Shown here piece after piece: positions 45,972 to 54,317 of a DNA stretch of 64,000 nt. The stretch's first letter is position 1, and each line of letters opens with the position of its first letter. The notes under the pieces are model-generated. The model was not told where the DNA came from, made no database searches, and saw only the letters and a program-made list of their open reading frames with translations. This DNA is from Bacillota bacterium (lineage in GTDB: Bacteria; Bacillota; Clostridia; Lachnospirales; Lachnospiraceae), in the NCBI GenBank assembly GCA_023418475.1, contig JAEZZO010000009.1, positions 62,001 to 126,000 on the forward strand, in the 5' to 3' direction. The translations under genes were made by a program, and so were the position numbers.

Positions 45972-46775
45972 TTATAAGCTATCTTTCAATATTTCGATTA
46001 ACATATCCTCGATCAGTTTTATCCTATGTTTATCAATTCCAAAGTCATAAAGTCTTTCTGCTGAATGAATTAGATCATGTAAATTGCAATTACCCGCTCT
46101 TTCGCCAATTCCCAGAAGAGTACAGTCTAAAAGCATTGCTCCTGCACCTGCCATAGAAATAGTATTGGCCACTGCCATTCCAAGATCGTTGTGTTCATGT
46201 GTCTCAATCTGTATCGGAAGCTCACCCACCAATTCCCTGACAATCGCAGCACTATTGGATGGATAAAATGCTCCAACCGTGTCTGCCAGACGTATTGTAG
46301 ATACTCCCATTTCATTCACAAAGCGTGCCATACATTTTAAGAATCCGATATCAGCTCTGGAAGCATCCTCAAACCCCATTGTAACTGTAATTCCCGTACG
46401 GTTAATTATCTCAATACACTTACTTGCCTGACTTCTGATCCAATCCTTGTTCTTTTTCAATTTACCATAAATTTGAAGATAAGAAACTGGCATTCCAATG
46501 TGTATCCGATCCGGGCACAAGCTTACTGCCTCTCTGACATCTTCCTCTATCATTCTGCACCACAGGGATATTTCAGCATGCTTCTTCTGTTTCATTATTT
46601 TCTCTATAATATAAGACTCCTGTTCCTTAGCAAATACTCCGATTTCTATTTCATGAATTCCAATCTCATCAAGCTGCAAAGCCATTTGTATTTTATCCTC
46701 TGGCCGAAACGCAATCCCGGGGCACTGCTCTCCATCCCGTAATGTGGTATCAACAATCCATCGTTTTGGTTTCAT
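45972..46775 (-). CDS. nifV-alpha: Homocitrate synthase, alpha part (N-terminal catalytic half)
   Basis: 267 aa. The TIM-barrel half of a homocitrate synthase: VDTTLRDGEQCPG at the start and the metal-binding HxH in IQIETHEHNDLGMAVAN. It ends where a full NifV would continue into the C-terminal regulatory part, which is encoded by the preceding gene in the transcript. This split (nifV-omega then nifV-alpha) is as in Clostridium pasteurianum. The two products form the homocitrate synthase that supplies the organic ligand of FeMo-co. Confidence 0.92.
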   Translation of the reverse strand: MKPKRWIVDTTLRDGEQCPGIAFRPEDKIQMALQLDEIGIHEIEIGVFAKEQESYIIEKIMKQKKHAEISLWCRMIEEDVREAVSLCPDRIHIGMPVSYLQIYGKLKKNKDWIRSQASKCIEIINRTGITVTMGFEDASRADIGFLKCMARFVNEMGVSTIRLADTVGAFYPSNSAAIVRELVGELPIQIETHEHNDLGMAVANTISMAGAGAMLLDCTLLGIGERAGNCNLHDLIHSAERLYDFGIDKHRIKLIEDMLIEILKDSL

Positions 46776-46838
46776 AATCCCCTCCCTGCGCCAAGTGGCA
46801 GCTTAATTCTGTCAGTTGTAAGGCAGTGTTTTACTGTT

Positions 46839-47810
46839 TCAAATATCCAGTGTACTTCTTACAATCTGTACAAATTCCTCATCGGAGATACTCCGCCTGT
46901 TTCGCATGCTGGTCTCCTTTATCCGGGTTAAAATATTACTTTCCTGACTTTGTGTCAGCAGTGGGAGCTTAAGCTCCTGTCTTTTATATTCTACACTAAC
47001 TCTTCCAGAGTGTTTTCCCAGTATAATATTTCTTGTCCTTCCAAGCATCTGGGGAGAAACACATTCGTAATTGGTAGAATTTTTTAATACTCCGTCGACA
47101 TGAATTCCCGATTCAATGTCGAAGATGGTATTCCCTACGATGGGAGCTTTATTTCCGATTTTTCCAAGTCCTGCTCTTTCATAAAGCTCCTTCATCTCAA
47201 TCAGAGCACCATAATTCTGTCTCATCCGAAATTGACCGGTATAACGAAGTGCCATAATCACCTGTTCGGTAGCCGCCAGATTCCCAATTCCGAGAAAAGA
47301 GGTAATAATATCCTGTCCCCCATTCATTACATACTCAACAGCAATTGCGCTGGCACAATTATAACTATTTTCAGGCCGCAGAATAATTCTCACTGTATTC
47401 GCATACTCTCTCATCTGCTGAAACTTGTTCTTGTAATCATGACAGATAAAATCATCCAGACCTGTAAGAAGAACCCCATTGGTAAAATGAAAGGTTTTTA
47501 ATTTCATAATTTCACGAACATCATTTAATTGATAGCTGCAGATTACCCGATCCTCTCCTGTTTTATATCTTTTAAAATACCAGTTGATTCCGTAATAGCC
47601 CGAAGTATTTTCCGTTGCTTCCAGCTCCATATAAAACTTTCGATCTGTCGGAATATCCTGTTGCAACAGACGATATACATATTTCGAAATCAGTATATCG
47701 GTAATTCCAACCATTTTTAGATGATGAATAAACTCTAATGCAAATTCTTTTGTAAACTCCGTGTTTTCTTCGGTGATATAATTTAAAGTTGAATCGATAA
47801 TATGAAACAT
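46839..47810 (-). CDS. nifV-omega: Homocitrate synthase, omega part (C-terminal half)
   Basis: 323 aa from ATG 47810, which follows GGGGAGG; an in-frame ATG at 47897 is upstream, but the extra 29 residues do not look like protein. It contains a barrel-like N-terminal part (GGQDIITSFLGIGNLAATEQV) and the C-terminal domain KAPIVGNTIFDIESGIHVDG ... LGKHSGRVSVEYK. It lacks the catalytic DTTLRDGEQ segment, which is on the alpha subunit. Order omega-alpha agrees with C. pasteurianum. Confidence 0.9.
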   Translation of the reverse strand: MFHIIDSTLNYITEENTEFTKEFALEFIHHLKMVGITDILISKYVYRLLQQDIPTDRKFYMELEATENTSGYYGINWYFKRYKTGEDRVICSYQLNDVREIMKLKTFHFTNGVLLTGLDDFICHDYKNKFQQMREYANTVRIILRPENSYNCASAIAVEYVMNGGQDIITSFLGIGNLAATEQVIMALRYTGQFRMRQNYGALIEMKELYERAGLGKIGNKAPIVGNTIFDIESGIHVDGVLKNSTNYECVSPQMLGRTRNIILGKHSGRVSVEYKRQELKLPLLTQSQESNILTRIKETSMRNRRSISDEEFVQIVRSTLDI

Positions 47811-47935
47811 AAACCTCCCCTTTCTGCCGGAGCTATTTCCGTAACGATTTAGGCTCCGGGCATAATACTTGTTATCTATCCTGCTTTGAGTATCCAAACC
47901 CTATCCGGTAAATACTGCTAAAATCGAGTCTATCC

Positions 47936-48244
47936 TCAGATCATCAAATCCTTTACCGGAGTGCCATCTTCAAAATGTTCATCAAATATTCTATCTACGT
48001 CATCTTCCGTAACATTTCCATACCAGATTCCCTCCGGATATACAACTACCACCGGCCCCTTTGCGCAGATACCAAAGCACCCCGTATTATTTACGACTAC
48101 TTGCCCTGACAGGTCCCTGTCAGATATCTCTTCCATAAACTTTTGTAATAAAGCAACGGAACCTTTATTATGGCAAAAGCCTCTTTGCTGTCCTGTAATG
48201 GTACAGCTGGTACAGATAAACACATGATATTTTGGTTGAACCAT
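47936..48244 (-). CDS. [2Fe-2S] ferredoxin, thioredoxin-like (nif-associated)
   Basis: 102 aa, the same length as the C. pasteurianum [2Fe-2S] ferredoxin reported to interact with the MoFe protein. Cluster cysteines at residues 11, 24, 56 and 60 match those positions exactly; Cys14 is also present. Probably serves electron transfer or a regulatory contact with nitrogenase. Located between nifN-B and nifV-omega. Confidence 0.93.
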   Translation of the reverse strand: MVQPKYHVFICTSCTITGQQRGFCHNKGSVALLQKFMEEISDRDLSGQVVVNNTGCFGICAKGPVVVVYPEGIWYGNVTEDDVDRIFDEHFEDGTPVKDLMI

Positions 48245-48277
48245 ATAAAATTCTCCTTTATTATTTATTTTTATTTA

Positions 48278-48402
48278 GGTAATTACGAAACGCAAGAATT
48301 ATATTATTTGTATACACACAAAAGAACATGTTCTGGAGCAGAGGAATATATGCACTCCTATTCATCTACATAACCCGGATCAGGTTTTTGACATTCGAAT
48401 CC
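48278..48402. repeat. Chimeric repeat: family-A half joined to family-B half
   Basis: 48278-48352 carries AGGTAATTACGAAACG, TTGTATACACACAAAAGAAC and GGAGCAGAGGAATATATGCA (family A), then 48353-48402 carries TCATCTACATAACCCGGATC and TTTTTGACATTCGAATCC (family B). A further family-A arm TTGTGTACAAAGC occurs at 48439. Confidence 0.6.
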
Positions 48403-48472
48403 TTCTATTTTTATTGAGAAACTCAAATCTTATCATCTTGTGTACAAAGCAAATAGTAACGTATACGTTGTT

Positions 48473-51265
48473 TTATTGGTAATTTTCCCCGGCTTTTATA
48501 ACTGCATCCTCTACTCTGTCATAAGTAGTGATTGCCTTAATCCCTTTTTCCCGTAATTTTATTTTTGGTACTTCACCAATTCGCATGGACAAAACGCCCT
48601 GGCAATCGTAAATTGTGTCAATAATCCGTTTTATTTTATCTGTTTCCTCATCACATTCGTCGTTTCCACTGCAATATTTTACTACCACTCTGGTTTCCAG
48701 ATAAGCAGCTTCTCCCTTCTTGTATTCATATATGTAGAATTCTTTGGCATGCCCAAAATGTAAATCCACCAAGCTTCCATTTTTCGAAGCCACGGCGAAA
48801 CGGTAGATGGCCTCGGTTTTCTGGGAGGTTTTTCCTTCTGCGAAACCACGGATATCAATAGATTGGTCTTCATCCAGGGTTCCGACAGCATCTGCTCTGC
48901 ATTGCCGGCAATGATACATCTGCTTAAGTATGCTGCCACATTCCTTCCTTAGCTGGTCTATTTCCTTTTCATTCATCTTCGGTAAGCTTTCAAATCCGCT
49001 CCCGATAACGCTTATGTGAGGCATAATATTTGTAATATAAGCACCGGCCTCTTTCACCACTCTAACAACCTCAGGAATATGTGCATCATTTATTCCTTTC
49101 AGTGCTACAATATTTATCTTACAGATTATTCCGTAAGAAGTTAAAAGCCGTATACCATTTAGTTGATTTGATACCATAATTGCACCTGCTGCATCCTGTT
49201 CATATTTTCTTCCCCTGTAATTAACATATTTATAGATCTGTCCTGCTAACCGCATATCCACTGCATTTATAGTAATAGTTACATGGCTGACTCCAAGTCC
49301 TGCAAGATCAGCTGCATATTCCGGCAGCATTAAGCCATTGGTAGAGAGGCAGAAGGTTACTACAGGGTCATGTTCTCTTATCAGCTCCAAAGTTTTCTTC
49401 GTCTCTTCCCAGTTCGCAAGTGCATCTCCCGGTCCGGCGATTCCTACAACCGTGAGGTTTGACATTCTCTCTTTAACTTTCATATAGCGATGAAGTGCCT
49501 CTTCTGGTGTCAGGATGCTTGTGGTTACTCCTGGTCTGCTTTCATTCGGACAGTCAAATTTTCTGACACAATAATTACACTGAACATTGCATTTTGGTGC
49601 AACCGGAAGATGAATTCTGGCATAGTTATGGGCCGAACAGTTGTAACAGGGATGGCTTTTCGTTTTCTGCCGTAATATCTCAGTCCGCTGTTCTACATCG
49701 GTTAATGTTATTTTATGCTTCGTACCGGCGTCTGTATTTTCCTCCCTCCCATTCTCTTTTTCCTTCTCTTTCGTTCCCTTATTTTCAGTCCCTGTATCCT
49801 CTGTTTTCTTATCTTCTGTTTTCTCATCTTCTGTTTCCTTATTTTCCCTTTTCTTATCTTCTAATCCCTTATCTTCCGTTTCCTTAAAATATTTAGAATA
49901 CGCCTCATCACGGTAAGCAGTTTCTTTTCCTGCAAGAATTGCATTCGTTATCTCATCCAGAAGTGTCAGCGTACCCTCATACCCCAACAGACGCAGCCTC
50001 TGTCCTCCTATACGGTCATGTATCGGAAACCCTCTTCTGATCAAAGGAATTTTGAGTGCCTGCTCTATTCTTCTTCCATCCGAATTTCCGATCAAAAGAT
50101 TTGCCTTATACTTTATTGCCATCTCTTCAATTTCTTTAAAATCGGCATCATCCTTTATTTCATATTCTGTGATAAAATGAATTTTGGCTGTTTCTTTCAC
50201 TTCCTGTTCAATAAAGGAAGAAAGCTGCGGGCAGACAGAACCCGTGGCCACCCCTGCCGGTACTATTCCATTTTCCCGGCACAATCTTACTATAGATATA
50301 ATCTGATCAGGTTCTCCGAAAATAATTGCTCTTCCATCCGCGTTATATTTATGACTGTCCACCATACTGTCCAGGTAGCGTGCTCTTTGCTTTCGTATTT
50401 CCTCCGGCATCTCTCTTCCAGAAAGAGTACATAATTCTTCATAAAAAGCATCTGTATCACGAAGTCCGGTTGGTAGATTTAATCGATGACAGGGTACTGC
50501 GTATTCTTTCTCCAGATACTTACCAGGGGATTCTAAAAGATCCATATTGCATAATTCCAGAGTAACGAATGCACCAGCCATTTCTCTTATCTCAAACAGA
50601 GGTGTTCCCCCCTCCGGAAGTCTCGAATAGACATCTTTATGACCGCCATCCAAATTCTCGGATAAATCCGGCAGAAGAATTGCTTCGAAACCGAATTGGC
50701 GAAAAGTCTGCTTTAAAAACCTGGTATCCGCAGGACTAATTGTGGATGTAATCACATTTATCTTTTGATTGGGTATTCTGTTCATGCGAACCTGCGATAC
50801 AATCTGATATAAAGCCCCAAAGTAGCCTTCGAACTGGGTCCCGCCGTATCCAGCAGAATTAATTGGAACGATCTCAACATTCCGGTACTGAGGATATTCA
50901 TCATAGAAGTTTTGAATAATTCGTTTAAGATCCTCTCCAATGGTTTCTGCAAGACAGGTTGTCGGAACCCCTACTACGCTTGGGCGATAAACATCAATCA
51001 GATTCTTTAATCCCTTCTTTAAATTATTTTCTCCTCCATATATAGTTCCATTCTCGGTCAGGGATGACGATGCAATATCTACCGGCTCATTATAATGAGT
51101 TGCCATATGCCGTCTGATATAGGTACTGCAGCCCTGGGAGCCATGCAAAATAGACATTGCACCCTCTATTCCGTATAATGCGGTAACTGCTCCAAGCGGC
51201 ATACACATTTTGCAGGGATTGGTGTTAAGATTAACGAGTGATTTTATTTTTGTTTTCATATACAT
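48473..51265 (-). CDS. nifB: NifN-NifB-NifX triple fusion, FeMo-co scaffold and radical SAM cofactor synthase
   Basis: About 930 aa from ATG 51265 (AAAGGTGATGT upstream; 51259 is an alternative). Residues 1-about 420 are NifN, with NPCKMCMPLGAVTALYG and the scaffold pattern GGTQFEGYFGALY. A Lys/Glu/Thr-Asp linker of imperfect repeats follows (encoded near 49.74-49.89 kb). Then NifB with radical SAM CNVQCNYC near residues 559-566, and a C-terminal NifX/NafY-like domain (ASKNGSLVDLHFGHAKEFYIYE). It makes NifB-co and helps convert it to FeMo-co with NifE. Overlaps nifE by 35 bases. Confidence 0.93.
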   Translation of the reverse strand: MYMKTKIKSLVNLNTNPCKMCMPLGAVTALYGIEGAMSILHGSQGCSTYIRRHMATHYNEPVDIASSSLTENGTIYGGENNLKKGLKNLIDVYRPSVVGVPTTCLAETIGEDLKRIIQNFYDEYPQYRNVEIVPINSAGYGGTQFEGYFGALYQIVSQVRMNRIPNQKINVITSTISPADTRFLKQTFRQFGFEAILLPDLSENLDGGHKDVYSRLPEGGTPLFEIREMAGAFVTLELCNMDLLESPGKYLEKEYAVPCHRLNLPTGLRDTDAFYEELCTLSGREMPEEIRKQRARYLDSMVDSHKYNADGRAIIFGEPDQIISIVRLCRENGIVPAGVATGSVCPQLSSFIEQEVKETAKIHFITEYEIKDDADFKEIEEMAIKYKANLLIGNSDGRRIEQALKIPLIRRGFPIHDRIGGQRLRLLGYEGTLTLLDEITNAILAGKETAYRDEAYSKYFKETEDKGLEDKKRENKETEDEKTEDKKTEDTGTENKGTKEKEKENGREENTDAGTKHKITLTDVEQRTEILRQKTKSHPCYNCSAHNYARIHLPVAPKCNVQCNYCVRKFDCPNESRPGVTTSILTPEEALHRYMKVKERMSNLTVVGIAGPGDALANWEETKKTLELIREHDPVVTFCLSTNGLMLPEYAADLAGLGVSHVTITINAVDMRLAGQIYKYVNYRGRKYEQDAAGAIMVSNQLNGIRLLTSYGIICKINIVALKGINDAHIPEVVRVVKEAGAYITNIMPHISVIGSGFESLPKMNEKEIDQLRKECGSILKQMYHCRQCRADAVGTLDEDQSIDIRGFAEGKTSQKTEAIYRFAVASKNGSLVDLHFGHAKEFYIYEYKKGEAAYLETRVVVKYCSGNDECDEETDKIKRIIDTIYDCQGVLSMRIGEVPKIKLREKGIKAITTYDRVEDAVIKAGENYQ

Positions 51266-52643
51266 CACCTTCTTTCTTATCGTGAAGGAATTCCCATACC
51301 GGACTGTTGATACTCTGGTTAATTTCCCTCGTAAAATTATAAACTCCCTCAAAACCGGCTAGTGCATGCTTTCTTTCATGATTATGATCACAAAAGGCAA
51401 TTCCGAGCTTATATGCCAATGGCCTCTCCTTCACACCCCCAACCAGAATGTCGGCACCTTTCTCCTTCATGAACTTTTCCAGCTCTGCCGGATTAGTATC
51501 ATCCAGTATAATAGTATCTCCGGCAACAAGATGCTCAATCTTCTCGTATTCGTCCTTCTTTCCTGTCTGTGTACCTACCACCACGGTTTGAATGCCCATC
51601 ATTTGAAATTGTTTTATCAGGGAAATTGCTTTGAAGCCTCCGCCTACATAGATGGCGGCCTTCTTTCCTGCCAATCGGCTTCTGTAGGGTTCCATAAAGT
51701 TCCTGCATTTTATCTCTTCTTTCCTGCAAAATTCAGCGGCTACTTTGTATGCTTTCTCATTGCCCAGTGCCTTTGCAATTCTAAGTAAGGAGTCTGTAGT
51801 ATCGTCTATTCCAAAGAAACTTACCTTAATAAAGGGAATGCCGAATTCTTCCTCCATTTTGTTGGCCAGATACGTACTGGAACCTGCACACTGTACTATA
51901 TTAAGTGCGGCCTGCGGAGCCTTTATCATATTCTCATAGCTTGCATCACCGGTAAAAGTAGATAAAACATCGATTCCCATACGTTTTATATAATTTTTTA
52001 TGATCCACATCTCTCCCGCCAGATTAAAATCACCCAATATGTTAATTGCCTGCACTTTACGATTGGAACGATAAGGCATCAGAATCTCCATAATAGCATT
52101 GCAGGCCATTTTGTAACCGGTAGCTTTATTTCCTGAGAAACCGGCTGATTTTACCGGGACAATCGGCCGTTGATATTTGGCTGACATCTGTTTACAAACA
52201 GCGTCGACATCATCTCCGATCACTCCCACAATACAGGTAGCATAGACAAAAATAACTTTGGGATGATATTTTTGCGCAATTTCCTCAATAGCCGCCGTCA
52301 GTTTATCTACACCTCCAAAAATAATATCCCGCTCTCTTAAGTCAGTCGAAAAGCTGTTCCGGTAAATATCATCTCCACTCGATAGGCTGCCTCGTATATC
52401 CCAGGTATAGCTTGCACATCCAATTGGTCCATGTACAATATGAAAAGCATCTGTAATCGGATTTAGAACCACTCTGGCTCCGCAATAGACACAAGCTCTC
52501 TGACTTACAGAACCGGATACGGAATTTGCATCGCAGCGCAGGCTTTTGCTGTCTTCGCCGCAGCATCCTTCATTTTTCAATAAAATGAATTGTTTTCTTT
52601 CTTCCAATACAGAAGTGTCTTTTAAAAAGATGCTATTATTCAT
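51231..52643 (-). CDS. nifE: NifE, FeMo-co scaffold subunit
   Basis: 470 aa. Nitrogenase-like fold with RACVYCGARVVLNPITDAFHIVHGPIGC in part and FVYATCIVGVIGDD, the P-cluster-type cysteine blocks of NifE. Partner of the NifN part of the fusion encoded downstream. ATG 52643; the nifK-nifE gap of 282 bases has a terminator and a family-C repeat, so nifE and later genes are probably transcribed less than nifHDK. Confidence 0.93.
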   Translation of the reverse strand: MNNSIFLKDTSVLEERKQFILLKNEGCCGEDSKSLRCDANSVSGSVSQRACVYCGARVVLNPITDAFHIVHGPIGCASYTWDIRGSLSSGDDIYRNSFSTDLRERDIIFGGVDKLTAAIEEIAQKYHPKVIFVYATCIVGVIGDDVDAVCKQMSAKYQRPIVPVKSAGFSGNKATGYKMACNAIMEILMPYRSNRKVQAINILGDFNLAGEMWIIKNYIKRMGIDVLSTFTGDASYENMIKAPQAALNIVQCAGSSTYLANKMEEEFGIPFIKVSFFGIDDTTDSLLRIAKALGNEKAYKVAAEFCRKEEIKCRNFMEPYRSRLAGKKAAIYVGGGFKAISLIKQFQMMGIQTVVVGTQTGKKDEYEKIEHLVAGDTIILDDTNPAELEKFMKEKGADILVGGVKERPLAYKLGIAFCDHNHERKHALAGFEGVYNFTREINQSINSPVWEFLHDKKEGDVYENKNKITR

Positions 52644-52708
52644 ATAAATTTCACCTTACCTTTCTTATTTTACTAGAGATGAATGTGATTTAAAGGTGCC
52701 CTTAGATG

Positions 52709-52803
52709 CCCTTAGCTCCTTTTACTTACTTTACCTTCGCCTGCTCAGAACGCTCCGCTTCACCAGATGGGCTCAGCCAATCTGCGCAAAATAAGCTATG
52801 AGC
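52709..52803. repeat. Family-C repeat, second copy
   Basis: Matches the 35.06-35.16 kb copy: CCCTTAGCTCCTTTTACTTAC and CCTTCGCCTGCTCAGAACGCTC and CCAATCTGCGCAAAATAAG. Ends are imperfect inverted repeats (TGCCCTTAGCT/AGCTATGAGCA). Confidence 0.7.
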
Positions 52804-52855
52804 ATTCAATGACCGGTTTATTGAGATGATGAACGTTGTGTAAAATAAGTGATCG

Positions 52856-52898
52856 AAAAAGAAGCCGGAAATGAGCACTTTTACTCATTTCGAGCTTC
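52856..52898 (-). terminator. Terminator between nifK and nifE
   Basis: On the minus strand GAAGC and GAAATGAG (52898-52884) pair with CTCATTTC and GCTTC (52875-52861), followed by five T. It should lower nifE-onward transcript relative to nifHDK. Confidence 0.75.
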
Positions 52899-52925
52899 TT
52901 CTTTGAAGAATGGTTTATTGTATTT

Positions 52926-54317
52926 TTACATTACAACCTCTACATCCTTTTCTTCACAATGACTGTCCTGATAATCCATTAGTGCACTCGTGATCTTATC
53001 CAGCATGTGCATGGCTCCACGATATCCAACCAAAGGGTAATGATAATGCAAATAACGGTCTATAATCGGAAAACCAAGTCTGACCAGCGGTATGTTTTCT
53101 GCTCTGGCTATATGCTTTCCATGTGTTCCTCCAAGGAGAAGATCTACCGCATCATTCTTGATCCACTGATGCAGCAGGAAAAGATCTGTTGTGGTATTCA
53201 ATTGCGTAGCTGCCTGCACAATACAACCTTCTACTCCATATTTCGCAAGGAGCTCCTTACCGTCTCTCTCAAAAGATTCACTTGGTGTGCCTGTAATACA
53301 ATACTTAGGTATCATTCCCATTTCCAGACAAAACTGCATGATCCCCAGCACGGTATCCGGATCACCGTAAATTGCTGCCTTCTTCTCGTAAGTATATTGA
53401 TGTGTATCTGTCATCATGTCAACGAGCTGACCTCTTTCGTATTCAATCTCCTCAGGAACTTCCTTTCCGGAAAATGCCTGCAGTTTGAGAATGAAATCAT
53501 CTGTCGCCTGAACTCCCATCGGGTAGGGTAGTATCTCTCCCTTAATTTTCGTTTTCTTCTCAAAGAAATTGATGCACGGTGTCGAAATTGTATTTCCCAG
53601 TCCCAAAGCTGCCTTGCAATTCCCCATATCCTGTATATCAGAAATCTTTGTTCCTCCTGACGGATACATCTCATAATTACCGGTCAACGGTGTATCTACC
53701 ACTCCGTCTGTATCCGGCAGCATAATGAAGGGAACCTGCATTAATTGCAGCAATCTCTTTAACTCTACATAATCGCCCGGATTACCCCATCCCGGAAAGA
53801 ATGCCAGCTTACCGTTTTGTGTTGTCTTTTGTTTTACCAGGTATTTCACGAAACCGTTCACCATATTGAAGAAACCGTTAATATGGGAACCGTAATAGCT
53901 GGGAGTATTACAATGTACAATATATTTTCCGGGTGGAAGTGACGGAGTTATATCCGTTAATAAAGCATTTAAATCGTCTCCTATGGTCTCAGAGAGGCAG
54001 GTGGTATGTACGGCAATGATATCCGGATGATACAGATCCATGATATTCTTGACTGCCGTTTTCAGGTTGGAGCCACCGCCGAAGACAGAAGCACCCTCCG
54101 TAAAAGAGCTGGTGGATGCCTGGATTGGATCTTTGAAATGTCTTGTCAAAAACATTCTATGAAAAGCTGCGCAACCCTGGGAGCCATGACTGTGAGGCAG
54201 ACATCCGTGAACTCCCAGTGCTGCATATAATGCTCCGACAGGCTGGCAGGTCTTACAGGGATTAATCACTAAGCTATTTCTTTCTGTACAGACTTCCTTT
54301 GGAGTATAATCTAACAT
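52926..54317 (-). CDS. nifK: Nitrogenase MoFe protein beta subunit
   Basis: 463 aa, short like the C. pasteurianum beta subunit, lacking the N-terminal extension of proteobacterial NifK. P-cluster blocks NPCKTCQPVGALYAALG, GSQGCAAFHR and HTTCLSETIGDD are present. The ATG shares its A with the TAA stop of nifD, and GGAGGTGA lies within the end of nifD, so the two subunits are translationally coupled. Confidence 0.96.
   Translation of the reverse strand: MLDYTPKEVCTERNSLVINPCKTCQPVGALYAALGVHGCLPHSHGSQGCAAFHRMFLTRHFKDPIQASTSSFTEGASVFGGGSNLKTAVKNIMDLYHPDIIAVHTTCLSETIGDDLNALLTDITPSLPPGKYIVHCNTPSYYGSHINGFFNMVNGFVKYLVKQKTTQNGKLAFFPGWGNPGDYVELKRLLQLMQVPFIMLPDTDGVVDTPLTGNYEMYPSGGTKISDIQDMGNCKAALGLGNTISTPCINFFEKKTKIKGEILPYPMGVQATDDFILKLQAFSGKEVPEEIEYERGQLVDMMTDTHQYTYEKKAAIYGDPDTVLGIMQFCLEMGMIPKYCITGTPSESFERDGKELLAKYGVEGCIVQAATQLNTTTDLFLLHQWIKNDAVDLLLGGTHGKHIARAENIPLVRLGFPIIDRYLHYHYPLVGYRGAMHMLDKITSALMDYQDSHCEEKDVEVVM

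Noticed and set aside
49740..49890. Repeated TTATCTTCTGTTTTC-like units as a possible CRISPR or tandem-repeat locus
   Set aside because: The units are in frame and code for the Lys/Glu/Thr/Asp linker of the NifN-B-X fusion; there are no spacers.
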